Positions 36,348-46,165 of a stretch of DNA of 64,000 nt are shown piece after piece. Under the pieces are notes generated by a model that saw only the letters and a program-made list of their open reading frames with translations, was not told the DNA's origin and did no database searches. Source of the stretch: Vesta saturnalis. Its lineage: Eukaryota > Arthropoda > Insecta > Coleoptera > Lampyridae. The stretch spans positions 2,457,001 through 2,521,000 of the forward strand of contig JARFJB010001495.1 in NCBI GenBank assembly GCA_036346205.1. The letters run 5' to 3'. The translations under genes and the position numbers were made by a program. Numbering within the stretch: position 1 is the stretch's first letter; every line of letters begins with the position of its first letter.

Positions 36348-36957
36348 CAATGTGTCACACTTCTCAACTTGACACCCCTGTAACGTCGTTATTCATTTTC
36401 TGATTGATTTTAAATTTTGCACAATTATACTACCTCGTAAAAGGGTTATCTTCACAATTTTAAAATAATTGTACTGCAAATCGGTAGCCTACTGCGATCA
36501 GAAATAAACGCAAAAAATCTGAAAAACATAGTAAGCCGTTGTTTAATCGTAAAAGTAGCTGTGACAATCGTTTTAGGACCACCCGAAAACCCTAAAATCA
36601 AATTTTGGTTACAAAGTTTCGAGTAGCAATTGCTTACTATTTATTTTACGCATTAGTACATTACTTTTGTCTAAAAACTATATATTTATTTAATACAATT
36701 ACAAAGATTAACTTTTTACTTTAAATATTACTACAGAAGTTAAAAAAAAATAGACTAATATTGAATACAATATTATTAAAGAATAAAATTGTCACACATA
36801 TTTGTTTAATACAATTACAAAGATTAACTTTTTACTACAGAACTTAAAAAAAATAGAGTAATATTGAAATTATTTAGCAGTTTGTCTAATACAATATTAT
36901 TAAAGCTAGAATAAAATTGTCTTTTTACTATTTAATGTAGACCACAATGCACTGGTC
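36348..36957 (+). repeat. Left long terminal inverted repeat with internal duplication
   Basis: Inverted partner of 37963-38391, expanded by a tandem duplication of about 110 bp. Confidence 0.8.
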
Positions 36958-37169
36958 TTATCTAATAATTAACATCAATTTACACAAATATATTTTTCTA
37001 ATTTCCACCAAACTCCCTTGTTGTCTAATGCACTTTTCAATCCTACTTGAACGCAATGACGAGGACGGCTATGGAAATTTGTTTTATCACGTATTGTCAA
37101 TTATCCACTCAAACTGTATATTCAGTGCTTTACTTAAGTTTCGTTTTTATATTATTGTGAAGAATGGCT

Positions 37170-37932
37170 GAATGGTTTTTATCGGTTGCTGGGTGGGTGA
37201 TAATCATCGTTCATTAAGAGAAGTAGCAGCTACAGAATTCAATGCTAGACATCCGCCTAAAAATGTTACTTTTAAAACAGTTGCAAATATTAACAATTTG
37301 TTTCTGGTAACGGTTCAAAATCTACTAGATCTGAACATTAAAATAGAATTGATCCTGCCGCAGATGAAATGACGAGCAAAAGTGCGGAGGTGTCTTAAAC
37401 GGCACAAACTCAAACCATATAAACTGAAATTTCTGCATACACTTGAAGAAAACGATGAAATTGGAATAATGGAATATTGTCTATGGGCACAAGAAAATTT
37501 TTTTAACAACAAGATTTTTTTAAAAAAACATTACGTTTACGGATGAAGCCACTTTACAACTAAAAGAGTTCCTTCATTCTCTTAATACTGATTTTCAAAA
37601 CGTACTTGATGTGTTTCCATTACCTGTAAGAAGATATTTATACCTGCAATTAGATGGCGCGCCAATTCATAATGCCAGAATTATTCGCGATTGTTTAAAT
37701 AAAATGTTTCCAATGAGGTGAATAGGTCGCCTAGATTTCTTTTTATGGGGAATCCTAAAACAAAAAGTGTATCAAGGTAATATCCAAAATAGAGAAGATC
37801 TGTGTAACCGTATTAGACAAGCATGCGCTGAAATAACCACGACAACTGCAAAATATTGTTTCAAATAACAGAAAGCGGATTGAAAAGTGCATTAGACAAC
37901 AAGGGAGTTTGGTGGAAATTGTAAAAATATAA
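37170..37932 (+). pseudogene. IS630-Tc1-mariner DDE transposase remnant
   Basis: Transposase remnant between long inverted repeats. 37190-37310 reads GDNHRSLREVAATEFNARHP and FKTVANINNLF, a DUF4817-like helix-turn-helix. About 150 bases of the second helix-turn-helix are missing. 37400-37560 gives KRHKLKPYKLKFLHTLEEND, MEYCLWAQENFFNN and a shifted TDEATFTT-like block with the first Asp. The stretch between the first and second catalytic blocks is deleted, joining straight to VFPLPVRRYLYLQLDGAPIH (37610-37670), which carries the second Asp. IGRLDFFLWGILKQKVYQGN (37725-37790) retains the LDFF block with the third Asp, but the PPRSPDL residues before it are deleted. It cannot be active. Confidence 0.82.
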
Positions 37933-37962
37933 TTTTCTTAATTGATGTTAATTATAACATAA

Positions 37963-38391
37963 GGCCAGTGCATTGTGGTCTGCAATAAAAAGTAAAAAGA
38001 CACATTAACAATATTGTATTCAATATTAGTCTACTTTTTTTTAAGTTCTGTAATCAAATTTAAAATAAAAAGCTAATCTCTGTAACTGTATTAAAAAAAT
38101 ATGTATTCTAGGAACTCCCATAATAGTTTTTAGACAAAAGCACTGTACTAATGCGTAATATAAATAGTAAGCAATTGCTACTGGAAATTTTGTAACCAAA
38201 ATTTGATTTTAGGATTTTCAGGTGGTCCTAAAACGATTGTCACGTCTACTTTTACGATTAATAAAGGTCTACTATATTTTTTAGATTTTTGCATTTATTT
38301 CTGATCGAGGTAGTATAATTGTGTAAAATTTAAAATCAGAAAATAAATAACGATGTTACAGAGGTGTCAAGTTGAGAAGTGAGATACACTG
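37963..38391 (-). repeat. Right long terminal inverted repeat
   Basis: About 430 bp, inverted partner of the left arm; ends ggtgtcaagttgagaagt and cactg. Confidence 0.82.
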
Positions 38392-38981
38392 TTTATAATT
38401 ATCAAAAAATATTCGTACTATCAAATCGACTAATTTTATCTTAATCAATAATGAAAGTAACTTTCTTACGGTGTCACTCCAGTCCAGTCAAGATTTTAGG
38501 GGAGAATTCAATGTTTTTTACTCACTTGGAGTACCCCAAATACGAGTAAATTTGGAACAGATTTTAATTTCTCACAAATAACTCAGAAACGACAAAAACC
38601 ACAATATTTAATGTGTATGTATCGCATTAAACACAGAATCAAAAGGGTGCTCCTCTTTGCACGCCCAAAGTGGTAAAATTTATCCATTCTCGACAGTCGA
38701 TTTTTGACCATACCACTTCCATGAATTTCAAAATGTCTGTGCAGAATCTATTGTTCCACAGCTTTGATAAACAGCAATAATACGATAATTATTGCCTCTA
38801 GTGGCCGAAACTCCAATCAGAACATAGTACATGTTCAATTTACATTTATTTCGGATGCGTGAATAACAACGTTGCCAGCTCTCCCCTAATTTCTGCAAAA
38901 CACGGCTCCTTTTTGAGGTAATTTGACTAAGCTATTCAGGATACTAAAACTGAAAGTCTTGACTTTCGTATTTTTATGTTA
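38392..38981. other. Spacer, no gene recognised
   Basis: Moderately AT-rich, non-repetitive as far as I can see. No ORF is supported. Confidence 0.4.
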
Positions 38982-40072
38982 TGTTATCTACCTAGCCATG
39001 AAACAAAAAAGTGACGTCAAACAAACTATTAAAAAATCGCTGTCACTGTTAGAAGTACACGTGCTAAGATATATTTAGTTTGTGCCGTTTGTCGATAAAA
39101 TGAGTGACACTACGATACAATATCGCAGCGTAATAAAGTTCCTGACACAAGAAGGCAATGGTCCAAAAGCAATTCTTGAAATAATGGTTGCTGTGTATGG
39201 GGAAGATGCACCATCTTATTTTCAAGTAAAATATTGGTCTAAACTCTTTCGATAGGGTCGAGAATCAATCAATGATGACCCTAAGTCCAGACGACCCGTT
39301 GAAGCTCGAACTGAAGACGTGCGAAAAGTCGAAAATTTAGTACTAAAAGATCGGCGTGTAAAGATCTCTGCCATTGCCAATGAAGTCGGTATATCCGAAA
39401 CAAGTGTCCTCAAAATTTTGCATGACGATTTGGGTATGAAGAAGGTTTCTGCACGGTGGATACCCAAATTCCTTACACCTGAACAAAAACTGTACAGAAA
39501 AGAAGTTTCTCGGGAAAATTTGGCCTAGTCGGAGAGGGACAATTTTTTTTTCTCAAATTATCACCGGGGATGAGACTTGGGTACATTACTGGGATGCTGA
39601 AGGAATCTTGGTTATTGGATATATGCCGAGGAGGTCTACCATAAATGGAGAGGCCTACAGAAACACAATTAAATTTTAAAAACGCCCGCATTCTTATCCA
39701 CAACAAAACTTGTTGCTGCACGATAATTGTCGGGTTCATAAGGCAATCAAAGTTCAGCAGATAATCAAATGACTGTGGGTTTATAGGGTTAAGGCGTCCA
39801 CCTTGTAGCCCCGACCTAGCTCCGTTAGACTTTTCCTTATTCAAAAATTTCAAAAAAAACCATCTCAGGGGAAAGCGTTTTGCTTCTGATCAAGAACTCA
39901 AAGATGCTGTTGAAGAATATTTTGCAGGGTTACCGAAGGAATTTTTTTCTGGGGGTATGGGGCAATTGAAAAAAAGATGGAATAAGTGTATCAATGTTGA
40001 AGGGAGTTATGTAGAAAAATAATTTTTTGTTTGTTCTCTTATGTGCTTTTTTTCATGGCTAGGTAGATAACA
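38982..40072 (+). mobile_element. mariner element with both ends and TA duplication
   Basis: Terminal inverted repeats of about 22 bp, tgttatctacctagccatga at the left (38982) and its inverse at the right (ending 40072), flanked by TA (38980-38981, 40073-40074). The 1,091-bp length is ~200 bp short of a standard mariner. Confidence 0.93.
39100..40022 (+). pseudogene. mariner transposase (DD34D), broken
   Basis: Starts MSDTTIQYRSVIKFLTQEGN at 39100 with the mariner N-terminal domain; SKLFR is followed by a stop, then ESINDDPKSRRPVEARTED and AIANEVGISETSVLKILHDD form the second helix-turn-helix. ARWIPKFLTPEQK (39455-39490) corresponds to the conserved WVPRxLT motif. Frameshifts near 39530 and 39640 follow; GDETWVHYWDAE-like bases near 39570 carry the first Asp and LLHDNCRVHKAIKVQQ near 39715 the second. 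PCSPDLAPLDFSLF near 39806-39843 keeps the third Asp. The C-terminus (RFASDQELKDAVEEYF) is clear and stops at 40022. Deletions between the first and second Asp shorten the protein. Confidence 0.9.
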
Positions 40073-40579
40073 TAAAAATACCCCTCGTACTATGCGATCA
40101 ACAAAGGAAGGAGGTGCCACTTCTATGAAACACTACAATAATTGTAGTGTTGCCCATAATTGTTAACATAATAAAACAATTATTATGTTTAGTATTGGTG
40201 TACTATCATATATGTTGCGGCAAATGGTTACTAACGACATGTTTCATAGGAACGGCGCCCCCTTTCTTTCCACTCATAAACATTAAACGTCAAATGTCAA
40301 TTTTGAGGTTATATTTAGTATGAGCACATCATCACATACGTTGCGGCAAATGGCTACTAATAACATGTTTCATACGAGCGGCGCTCCCTACTTTAGTTCA
40401 TGCTAATTTAAAACTTTAACTTCTTTAAGAAGCAAATCCGTATACTGTACTAACATCGATGTCAAACGTTTTTTGACAGCTGCTGCTTCTTTTCAGAACA
40501 AAATTAGTGTTGATAAGTGTACCGTGCTGTTGCGGTGTCAAGTGTTTTTGAATTTACATTTACTTACCTATTCGCCGAA
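40073..40579. other. Spacer containing a ~55-bp direct repeat
   Basis: 40208-40262 and 40334-40389 are two direct copies (gttgcggcaaatgg-tactaa and acatgtttcata blocks) 126 bp apart. No gene is seen; the stretch may be the 5' part of the old element that begins coding at 40580. Confidence 0.6.
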
Positions 40580-41496
40580 ATGCCGAAACATTTAGATAGT
40601 AAAGCCAAGGCGCTGGTAGCTTCGTTAGTACAATACTTTGAACGAGAACGAGACGTAAATATGTAATTTCGATTACTTTTCAAACAAATTCTATTAATTT
40701 GCAGAGGGTCGCAGCAGCGTTGAATATTTTGACGGTGACTAGAATTTCTCAAGCTGTCAAACAGAATGAAACGCTCGCTTCCCCGGAAAGAAAACATTGC
40801 CGAAATACAAAAGTAACGGACACATGTACCTTAAATGCCACATCTATCCGTAAGGAAATATAGGGATGTATTCAACCAGTAAAATTTCAATTGTGGTAAA
40901 GTAGCTTATTTGTAGGAGTATGTAACATAAACAACTATCCATGCCAATCTCCAAGCCAAACAAATTTTTGAAGACTGGAAAACGTCCTTGTATGCATTAT
41001 TATATGAAATAAATTAAAGGAAAGCGATTCCCGCCAATTTCTTTTCTTAAATGAAACTTGGCTGTTTCAAAATTGCACGATTGGAAGATTAAGATAAGAT
41101 GATGATAAAAGAAGTGTTAAGAACATTGAAACTGACGGCAGAAGGTAAGGTTAAATTTGCTATACAAATGTTACATACTGACGTAGATACATTGTAATGC
41201 ACGCAGGTTGTGAAAATGGATTCATTCTTGGTGCAGATCTCGTTTACATAAAAAAGCAGTACTGGCGATTACCATGAAGAAATGAATTGTGAAAACTTTG
41301 TACATTGGTTCGAAAATCAATTATTAATAATACCCAGTGTAATAGTCTTAGACAATGCACCGTATCACAACACGTTGCTAACAAAAGTCACAAACACCTT
41401 GTCAAATAAAGCGGATATTCAAACAATGTTACACAATAATGCCATACAATACTCAGAAAATGACGTCAAAGTTGAACATTTAGTCAAAGTTGCATA

Positions 41497-42773
41497 AAGC
41501 CTGTCCGTAGAACTGAACGGGTATCGGATTAACAAGGAGGATTGTCAATATATGGTTCTATTGTGCTTGAAACCGCCTTAATGCTTTGCTGTCTCGTACT
41601 TATTGTACGTGACAAAGAAAGATGGATATATTATGAATAATGCCTCTATTTCTGCCGAACAAAAGCGTTTGCAACTTTCACACATAATGACAAGGCAATA
41701 AGAATCAGATGCAGGTAGAATAGAAATTCAATAGGTATAATAAAATGCCAGTGGTTCTCAACACTGCTTTAACATTATATAATTTGTGAAGAAATGCAAC
41801 TTTGTATAATAAAATAATAATCGATTACTAATTACCTATAAGTAATTTCAATTGACACCTTTCACTTATACTTATAACAACAATACAAATACATTTTTAT
41901 TATAGTTAGTAAATATTAATTAAATTACAAAGATATACTTTTATAATTAAATGTAAAAATTATAATTGTCATTCGGCTTCAGATTCATCACTTCATTTTT
42001 TTTTAAAGCACAGATTTTCCCCACCGTCGAAACCGAAAGTTTTAACGCGTTTGCTGTTCTTTGTTGAACAGAAAATGTAGATAATAGTGGACCACCATTT
42101 TCTTTTTCTTCTTTAAAATAATCGACTGTATTTAAAACTAATTCGCGAATTTCTTTACTCAACTTTTTCGGCATTATATTAATGGTTAGTTTATATAAAC
42201 GCTTACTCAAAGAATAATGATAATATAGATATTGCAGTTGTTTTATTTATACCTATATGTACCTACTAAATGGTATAATAATCTATTATTAATTACTTAT
42301 TGTTACAGTATTGCATATTTATTTGGATTCTTTTGTAATTGGAGTACACTAAAACGTCATTACCATACTTAGGTATACAATGAACTTTCTAAATGTAAAT
42401 TGAAATACCTATACTTAATCGAATATTCATTATTATGAATGGCTTTTATAAATGTTTATTATAAAACTTGCATTCTTCCATAAATTTTAAATGTAATGTT
42501 AAAGCAGTGTTGAGAACCACTGGCATTTTATTATACCTATTGAATTTCTATTCTACCTGCATCTGATTCTTATTGCCTTGTCATTATGTGTGAAAGTTGC
42601 AAACGCTTTTGTTCGGCAGAAATAGAGGCATTATTCATAATATATCCATCTTTCTTTGTCACGTACAATAAGTACGAGACAGCAAAGCATTAAGGCGGTT
42701 TCAAGCACAATAGAACCATATATTGACAATCCTCCTTGTTAATCCGATACCCGTTCAGTTCTACGACAGGCTA
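41497..42773 (-). mobile_element. Internally deleted copy of the 24131-26545 transposon, nested
   Basis: Left part 41497-41995 matches 24131-24630 and right part 41995-42773 matches 25768-26545, apart from small length differences. About 1.14 kb of the transposase gene is missing at the joint (cacttca|ttttttttaaagc). TA flanks both ends (41495-41496, 42774-42775). The last base of the right end is changed (ggcta for ggctt). At 1.28 kb it is a non-autonomous derivative with full terminal repeats. Confidence 0.93.
41947..42174 (-). pseudogene. Transposase N-terminus fused to antisense-frame tail
   Basis: Retains the first ~60 codons of the family transposase (MPKKLSKEIRELVLNTVDYF, helix-turn-helix QQRTANALKLSVSTVGKICA) in one open frame. 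This shows that the frame break in the 24-kb copy, at a run of A/T near 25878, is specific to that copy. After the deletion joint the frame runs into the former C-terminal exon out of frame and stops. A DNA-binding fragment of this kind could in principle act on the terminal repeats, but nothing shows it is made. Confidence 0.75.
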
Positions 42774-43072
42774 TAGTAAGCTTTTACTGCAATAATTTTG
42801 TATCGTCTCATTCTATTTTATTTCTGTAGAAATAAACCGCTGAAAATGTATGCAGTGGATCAATTTGCGGAGTAGTTTGGCCACACAGTTTTGCAATTAC
42901 CTCCCTGAACTTGTGGAGCGAAGAATTTCAAATGGTAACCCCTGAAATGTGGAAACGTTCACAAAAAAAATAAATGAATGGTATGAAAGAGAAAAATAAT
43001 TAGATATTGCAGATATAGCTCCGATCATTATAAACTTGAGCGAAAACGACAGTAGTTCGAGTGAATGTGATT

Positions 43073-43530
43073 AAATATGTGGAATTACCCATATGCTTCA
43101 ACGCATGTTTTCTTATACTAGTGTAATTTGTGATTATTGTTGTTCTGTTGATAGATTGTTATTTTTATCGATTTTCCCAATTTATTGTTAGTAGCAACTT
43201 ATCGATAAATGCTAGAAACCTGCAGCAGGATTTATAATTTTTTAAACGAGATTAATTGCTATTTGAAATGGAGTGGCCGCCTTATGATTACGTTAGACAT
43301 AAATCTGAATTTTTCTGACCAACACAAGCATTTGTGTCAATGTGTGTATTCTTTATAAAAACTTAATGTAAACTTTGGTGCTATGTATTTGTGGGAAGTT
43401 TTGGTTATCGTTGAATCAAGGTGTTTACAAATATATGTATGTAAATATGTATGCTTGGCGGGAACTTTTCTCTATTTTGTACTACTCGCACAGGCAACGC
43501 ATGTGAGTAAATAAAAAAATAAGTTAAATA
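43073..43530. other. Spacer, no gene recognised
   Basis: AT-rich, no supported feature. Confidence 0.4.
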
Positions 43531-44614
43531 ACAGTATTGCCCGAAATAAACAGTACCGAAACGTATCTTTATGCGGGCACCGTCATATCCACGTTGGTTA
43601 GTATAGACCTATCAAGTAAACCATAAACAATTAATTAGTAGACCATAATCGTTAGAAATGGTGTCAAGTACAGAGAACAAAGTTTTTCTGGCGGAGCATT
43701 ATTTTCGCTCATACGGAATCGGCCGACTCAATGGTGCAAGTCCGCGGTACGTATGTGATCAATTCACGCAACAGTTAGTAAACGTTCACCGAGTAATACC
43801 GCAATTATAAAGGTTGTTGAAAAGTTTAGACATACTGTGCTAACGAAAAAGAAACTCGAGGCGTACGGACAGTTAACATCAATAATAACCATGAACGCGT
43901 TTTAAGCAGATGTTAGAAGATACGAAACTCAGCCAGCGAAACATTGCGTTTCAAACCTGGTTTAAAGAGAACTTCCTTGCAAAGAATCCTGAAAATGCTG
44001 GGTGCATTTTCGTACGTGATTCAGATACACCAACATCCTCGTGATTATCGCAGTAGAGTGGAATATTGTGACAGAAGTCTCGCATTACAGTATGAAAATC
44101 CTGAATTTTTGAAAAATGCATGGTTTTCAGACGAAGCACATTTTCATTTGTCGGGCAATGTGAATCGACGCACAAATCGATTTCTGGGATTTGCCAGATC
44201 TGATGAGGTTCAAGAAGTTGCGTTACATAGTGCAAAAGTGAGTGTCTGTGTGCAGTTTCGGGACAAGGAATCATTCATCCGTTCTTTATAGAAGAGTATG
44301 GTAGACAAGCCACACTCAATCAACAGCGGTACATACAAATTTTAATACGCTTTATCCCTGATCTACGTTAATTTAATGATTTCTCTTATCCGTCACATTC
44401 GCCAGACCTCACGTCTCCAAACCAATACATTTGGAACATGGCCAAACATACTGTCTTCAAAAGGTCATCACAAACCAGTCGATAACGTGACGACCAACTT
44501 GTAACTTCGTTATGAAGTCTGTCTTAAACGAGGAGGTGCACATTTAGAACAAGTAATAAAGTCTAATACATCAAAGAATTACAAGTTCAGTACTATTTAT
44601 TTGGGGTCATACTG
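43531..44614 (+). mobile_element. DUF4817-type element with 28-bp inverted repeats
   Basis: Left end acagtattgcccgaaataaa (43531) and right end, inverted, cagtatgaccccaaataaa (from 44614) match over about 28 bp with a few differences. TA flanks both sides. The ~1.08-kb size indicates internal deletion. Confidence 0.85.
43658..44560 (+). pseudogene. DUF4817/DDE transposase remnant lacking the second catalytic block
   Basis: Starts MVSSTENKVFLAEHYFRSYG at 43658 (DUF4817 helix-turn-helix), then shifts. At 43944-44080 the second helix-turn-helix region is present (KRTSLQRILKMLGAFSYVIQ, QHPRDYRSRVEYC). LKNAWFSDEAHFHLSGNVNR (44110-44170) holds the first Asp, and DEVQEVALHSAKVSVCVQFR follows. From 44280 a new frame reads FIEEYGRQATLNQQRYIQIL and FIPDLR, then jumps to YPSHSPDLTSPNQYIWNMAK (44390-44450), the third-Asp block with Asn in place of the Asp/Asn usual residue. 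The block WFQQDGATAHT that should lie between, with the second Asp, is absent. Inactive. Confidence 0.87.
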
Positions 44615-45267
44615 TATTTGAGTGTAGACAAGCGTATGCGTTGAAGCTTTTTACAAAAACAAAGTTTGTCTTTATTAGCAATTTATTAACCGCAAGAGAT
44701 TACCGGACCATTTCTGAAACAGCAAATAATAGTTGCTAATCATTGTTATATTTAGAAATTTTTTGTTGGAAAAACGTAACCTAATGATCCTCTCAGTGAT
44801 ATAATATAATAGGTTTGCTAGATATTGAGTTTGATGTCTGTTATTTCAGACGAATTGCGCAGAAGTACATGTCTATGCAATACACATTCGCAATATCCAG
44901 GAAAAGATACTTTCGAATAGCACCCACATTGCCATAGGGTGTAATTAGACATTTTTTTGGTTTTCACCTTTGATCTAGTGAAGGCCATCCAATCAAACAC
45001 ACTTTTATAGGTGTCATATCGATTGGCGAAATTAGATTATGACAAGTGCAAGTCGCTCTTCAGTTGCCACCGGACCACACGACCAATAATTCCTAATAAT
45101 ACTGGTATATAAATAAAGATTTGAGACCTTACTAGTCTTAGAGGAAGATCGATATGATAAATTTTGTTCTTGCCCTCTGCCAAACTACAAAAATTTGTTC
45201 TTGCTCATTGAGCAAATAGTTTTAACCGTTTTTTTAATAAACTTGATGTATAAAGCTTTTGCACATT
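44615..45267. other. Spacer, no gene recognised
   Basis: AT-rich, no supported feature. Confidence 0.4.
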
Positions 45268-45481
45268 AGCGTGCGTGAGTGCGTGCGTGCTCATGTGCGA
45301 GGAATCGTGCGTGCGTGTTCGTGTGGGTGTGCGTGTGCGTATCGTTATGGGTGTGGGTGTAGGGGGGGTGTATATGTGTGGGTATGTGTGTGTGGGTGTG
45401 TGGATGTGGGTGTATGTGCGTGTTGTGTGCGTGGGTCTGAGCGTGCGTGCTTGCTTGTGTGCGTGTGTGTGTGAGCGCGCT
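45268..45481. repeat. GT/GC-rich purine-pyrimidine alternating tract
   Basis: About 210 bases of imperfect (GTGCGT), (GTGGGT) and (GT)n units with a g7 run at 45362. Alternating purine-pyrimidine DNA of this type can adopt Z form. The long open frames on both strands here are products of the repeat. Confidence 0.9.
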
Positions 45482-46165
45482 GATGGCACGTGGATACCAC
45501 CTCTCAATATTCAAAGGCGTCCGATGGAATAATCTTCTTAAAAGAAACTGCCTTCCAAATGTCATGGTAAAGCTGCCTCCAAAAGGCTGGACCAACACGG
45601 AAATATTTCTTGAATGGTTCGCATTTTTTTGTTTAGTCTATTCCTCCTGTCCATATTAATTCAGAAACCATATTCTTAGCCAAAGAAAATGATATCCATC
45701 TAATGACATTTTCTACGAGTACTACGCAGATCCTTAAGCCATTATATGTAGGGGTGTACGGATCGTTGAAGGCTCACTGGTCTCAAAGCATAAGTAATTT
45801 CATGAAGGAAAATCCTACTGGGAAGCAAAATCGGATTTTCATTTTCTTCTCAACTCAGCTTACATCCAAAGTTTCTGTACAAAAAACGTCAAAAATACCT
45901 TCAAGAAATGTAGCATTTATCCTGTGCAAAGAAAAAAAGTTTCTGGCGAGGCACTTGCACCATGCAGGCTAACCAACAAAGCACATGACGATAGACCTAC
46001 TTTTCCAAACCCAACTCCCATACGCCAAATACACAGTATTCTGGACATCCCAACGCCATCTGTGGCAGCGCCTCAAAACCGTAGAAGAAAGAGAGATTCT
46101 TGTAAAAATACCACCAATATACCTCCCGCTACCAATCTTTAGTGAGAAATACGAAATTCAGATTT
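45479..46165 (+). pseudogene. pogo-like DDE transposase C-terminal half
   Basis: C-terminal part of a pogo/CENP-B-like (DDE_1) transposase starting abruptly at the end of the GT-rich tract. ADGTWIPPL and NCLPNVMVKLPPKGWTNTEI with FLEWF (45479-45620) are the block between the first and second catalytic residues. The second-Asp LxxDGHxxH block is deleted near 45650. ENDIHLMTFSTSTTQILKPL (45690-45745) with YGSLKAHWSQSISNFMKENP is the LQPLD-type block carrying the third Asp, here changed to Tyr-Val context. SFCTKNVKNTFKKC and IYPVQRKKV follow, then a Pro/Asn-rich tail (FPNPTPIRQIHSI) that stops near 46142. Frame changes at about 45640 and 45920. Confidence 0.78.

Larger units (their letters stand above)
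36348..38391 (+). mobile_element. DDE transposon with long (430-600 bp) inverted repeats
   Basis: Inverted arms run from caatgtgtcacacttctcaa (36348) to about 36957 on the left and from about 37963 to 38391 on the right. The inner edges both carry accacaatgcactgg-type bases and the outer edges acttctcaacttgacacc. TA precedes the left end. The left arm is longer because a ~110-bp segment (acaattacaaagattaact) is duplicated in it (36697 and 36810). One transposase remnant lies between the arms. Confidence 0.82.
40580..43072 (+). pseudogene. Older IS630-type transposase, split by a nested transposon
   Basis: A transposase related to that of the 24131-26545 element but diverged from it. It starts MPKHLDSKAKALVASLVQYF at 40580. 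Much of the middle is decayed. At 41282-41495 NCENFVHWFENQLL and PSVIVLDNAPYHNTLLTKV carry the second catalytic Asp, followed by LHNNAIQYSENDVKVEHLVK. Here the reading is cut at TA (41495-41496) by the element at 41497-42773. It resumes after 42776 with a shifted KMYAVDQFAE, then GHTVLQLPP (42870-42905) and an acidic tail (NLSENDSSSSECD) ending at 43072. The PYHCELNPIELVW-type block with the third acidic residue is deleted. The order of motifs on both sides of the insert matches the intact family, which proves the nesting. Confidence 0.85.

Noticed and set aside
43951..44274. 107-codon minus-strand frame
   Set aside because: Antisense of the transposase, whose plus-strand frame shows the FSDEAHF catalytic motif.
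45205..45598. Several overlapping open frames on both strands with His/Thr or Val/Cys repeats
   Set aside because: Products of the gt/gc-rich simple repeat, with no domain.
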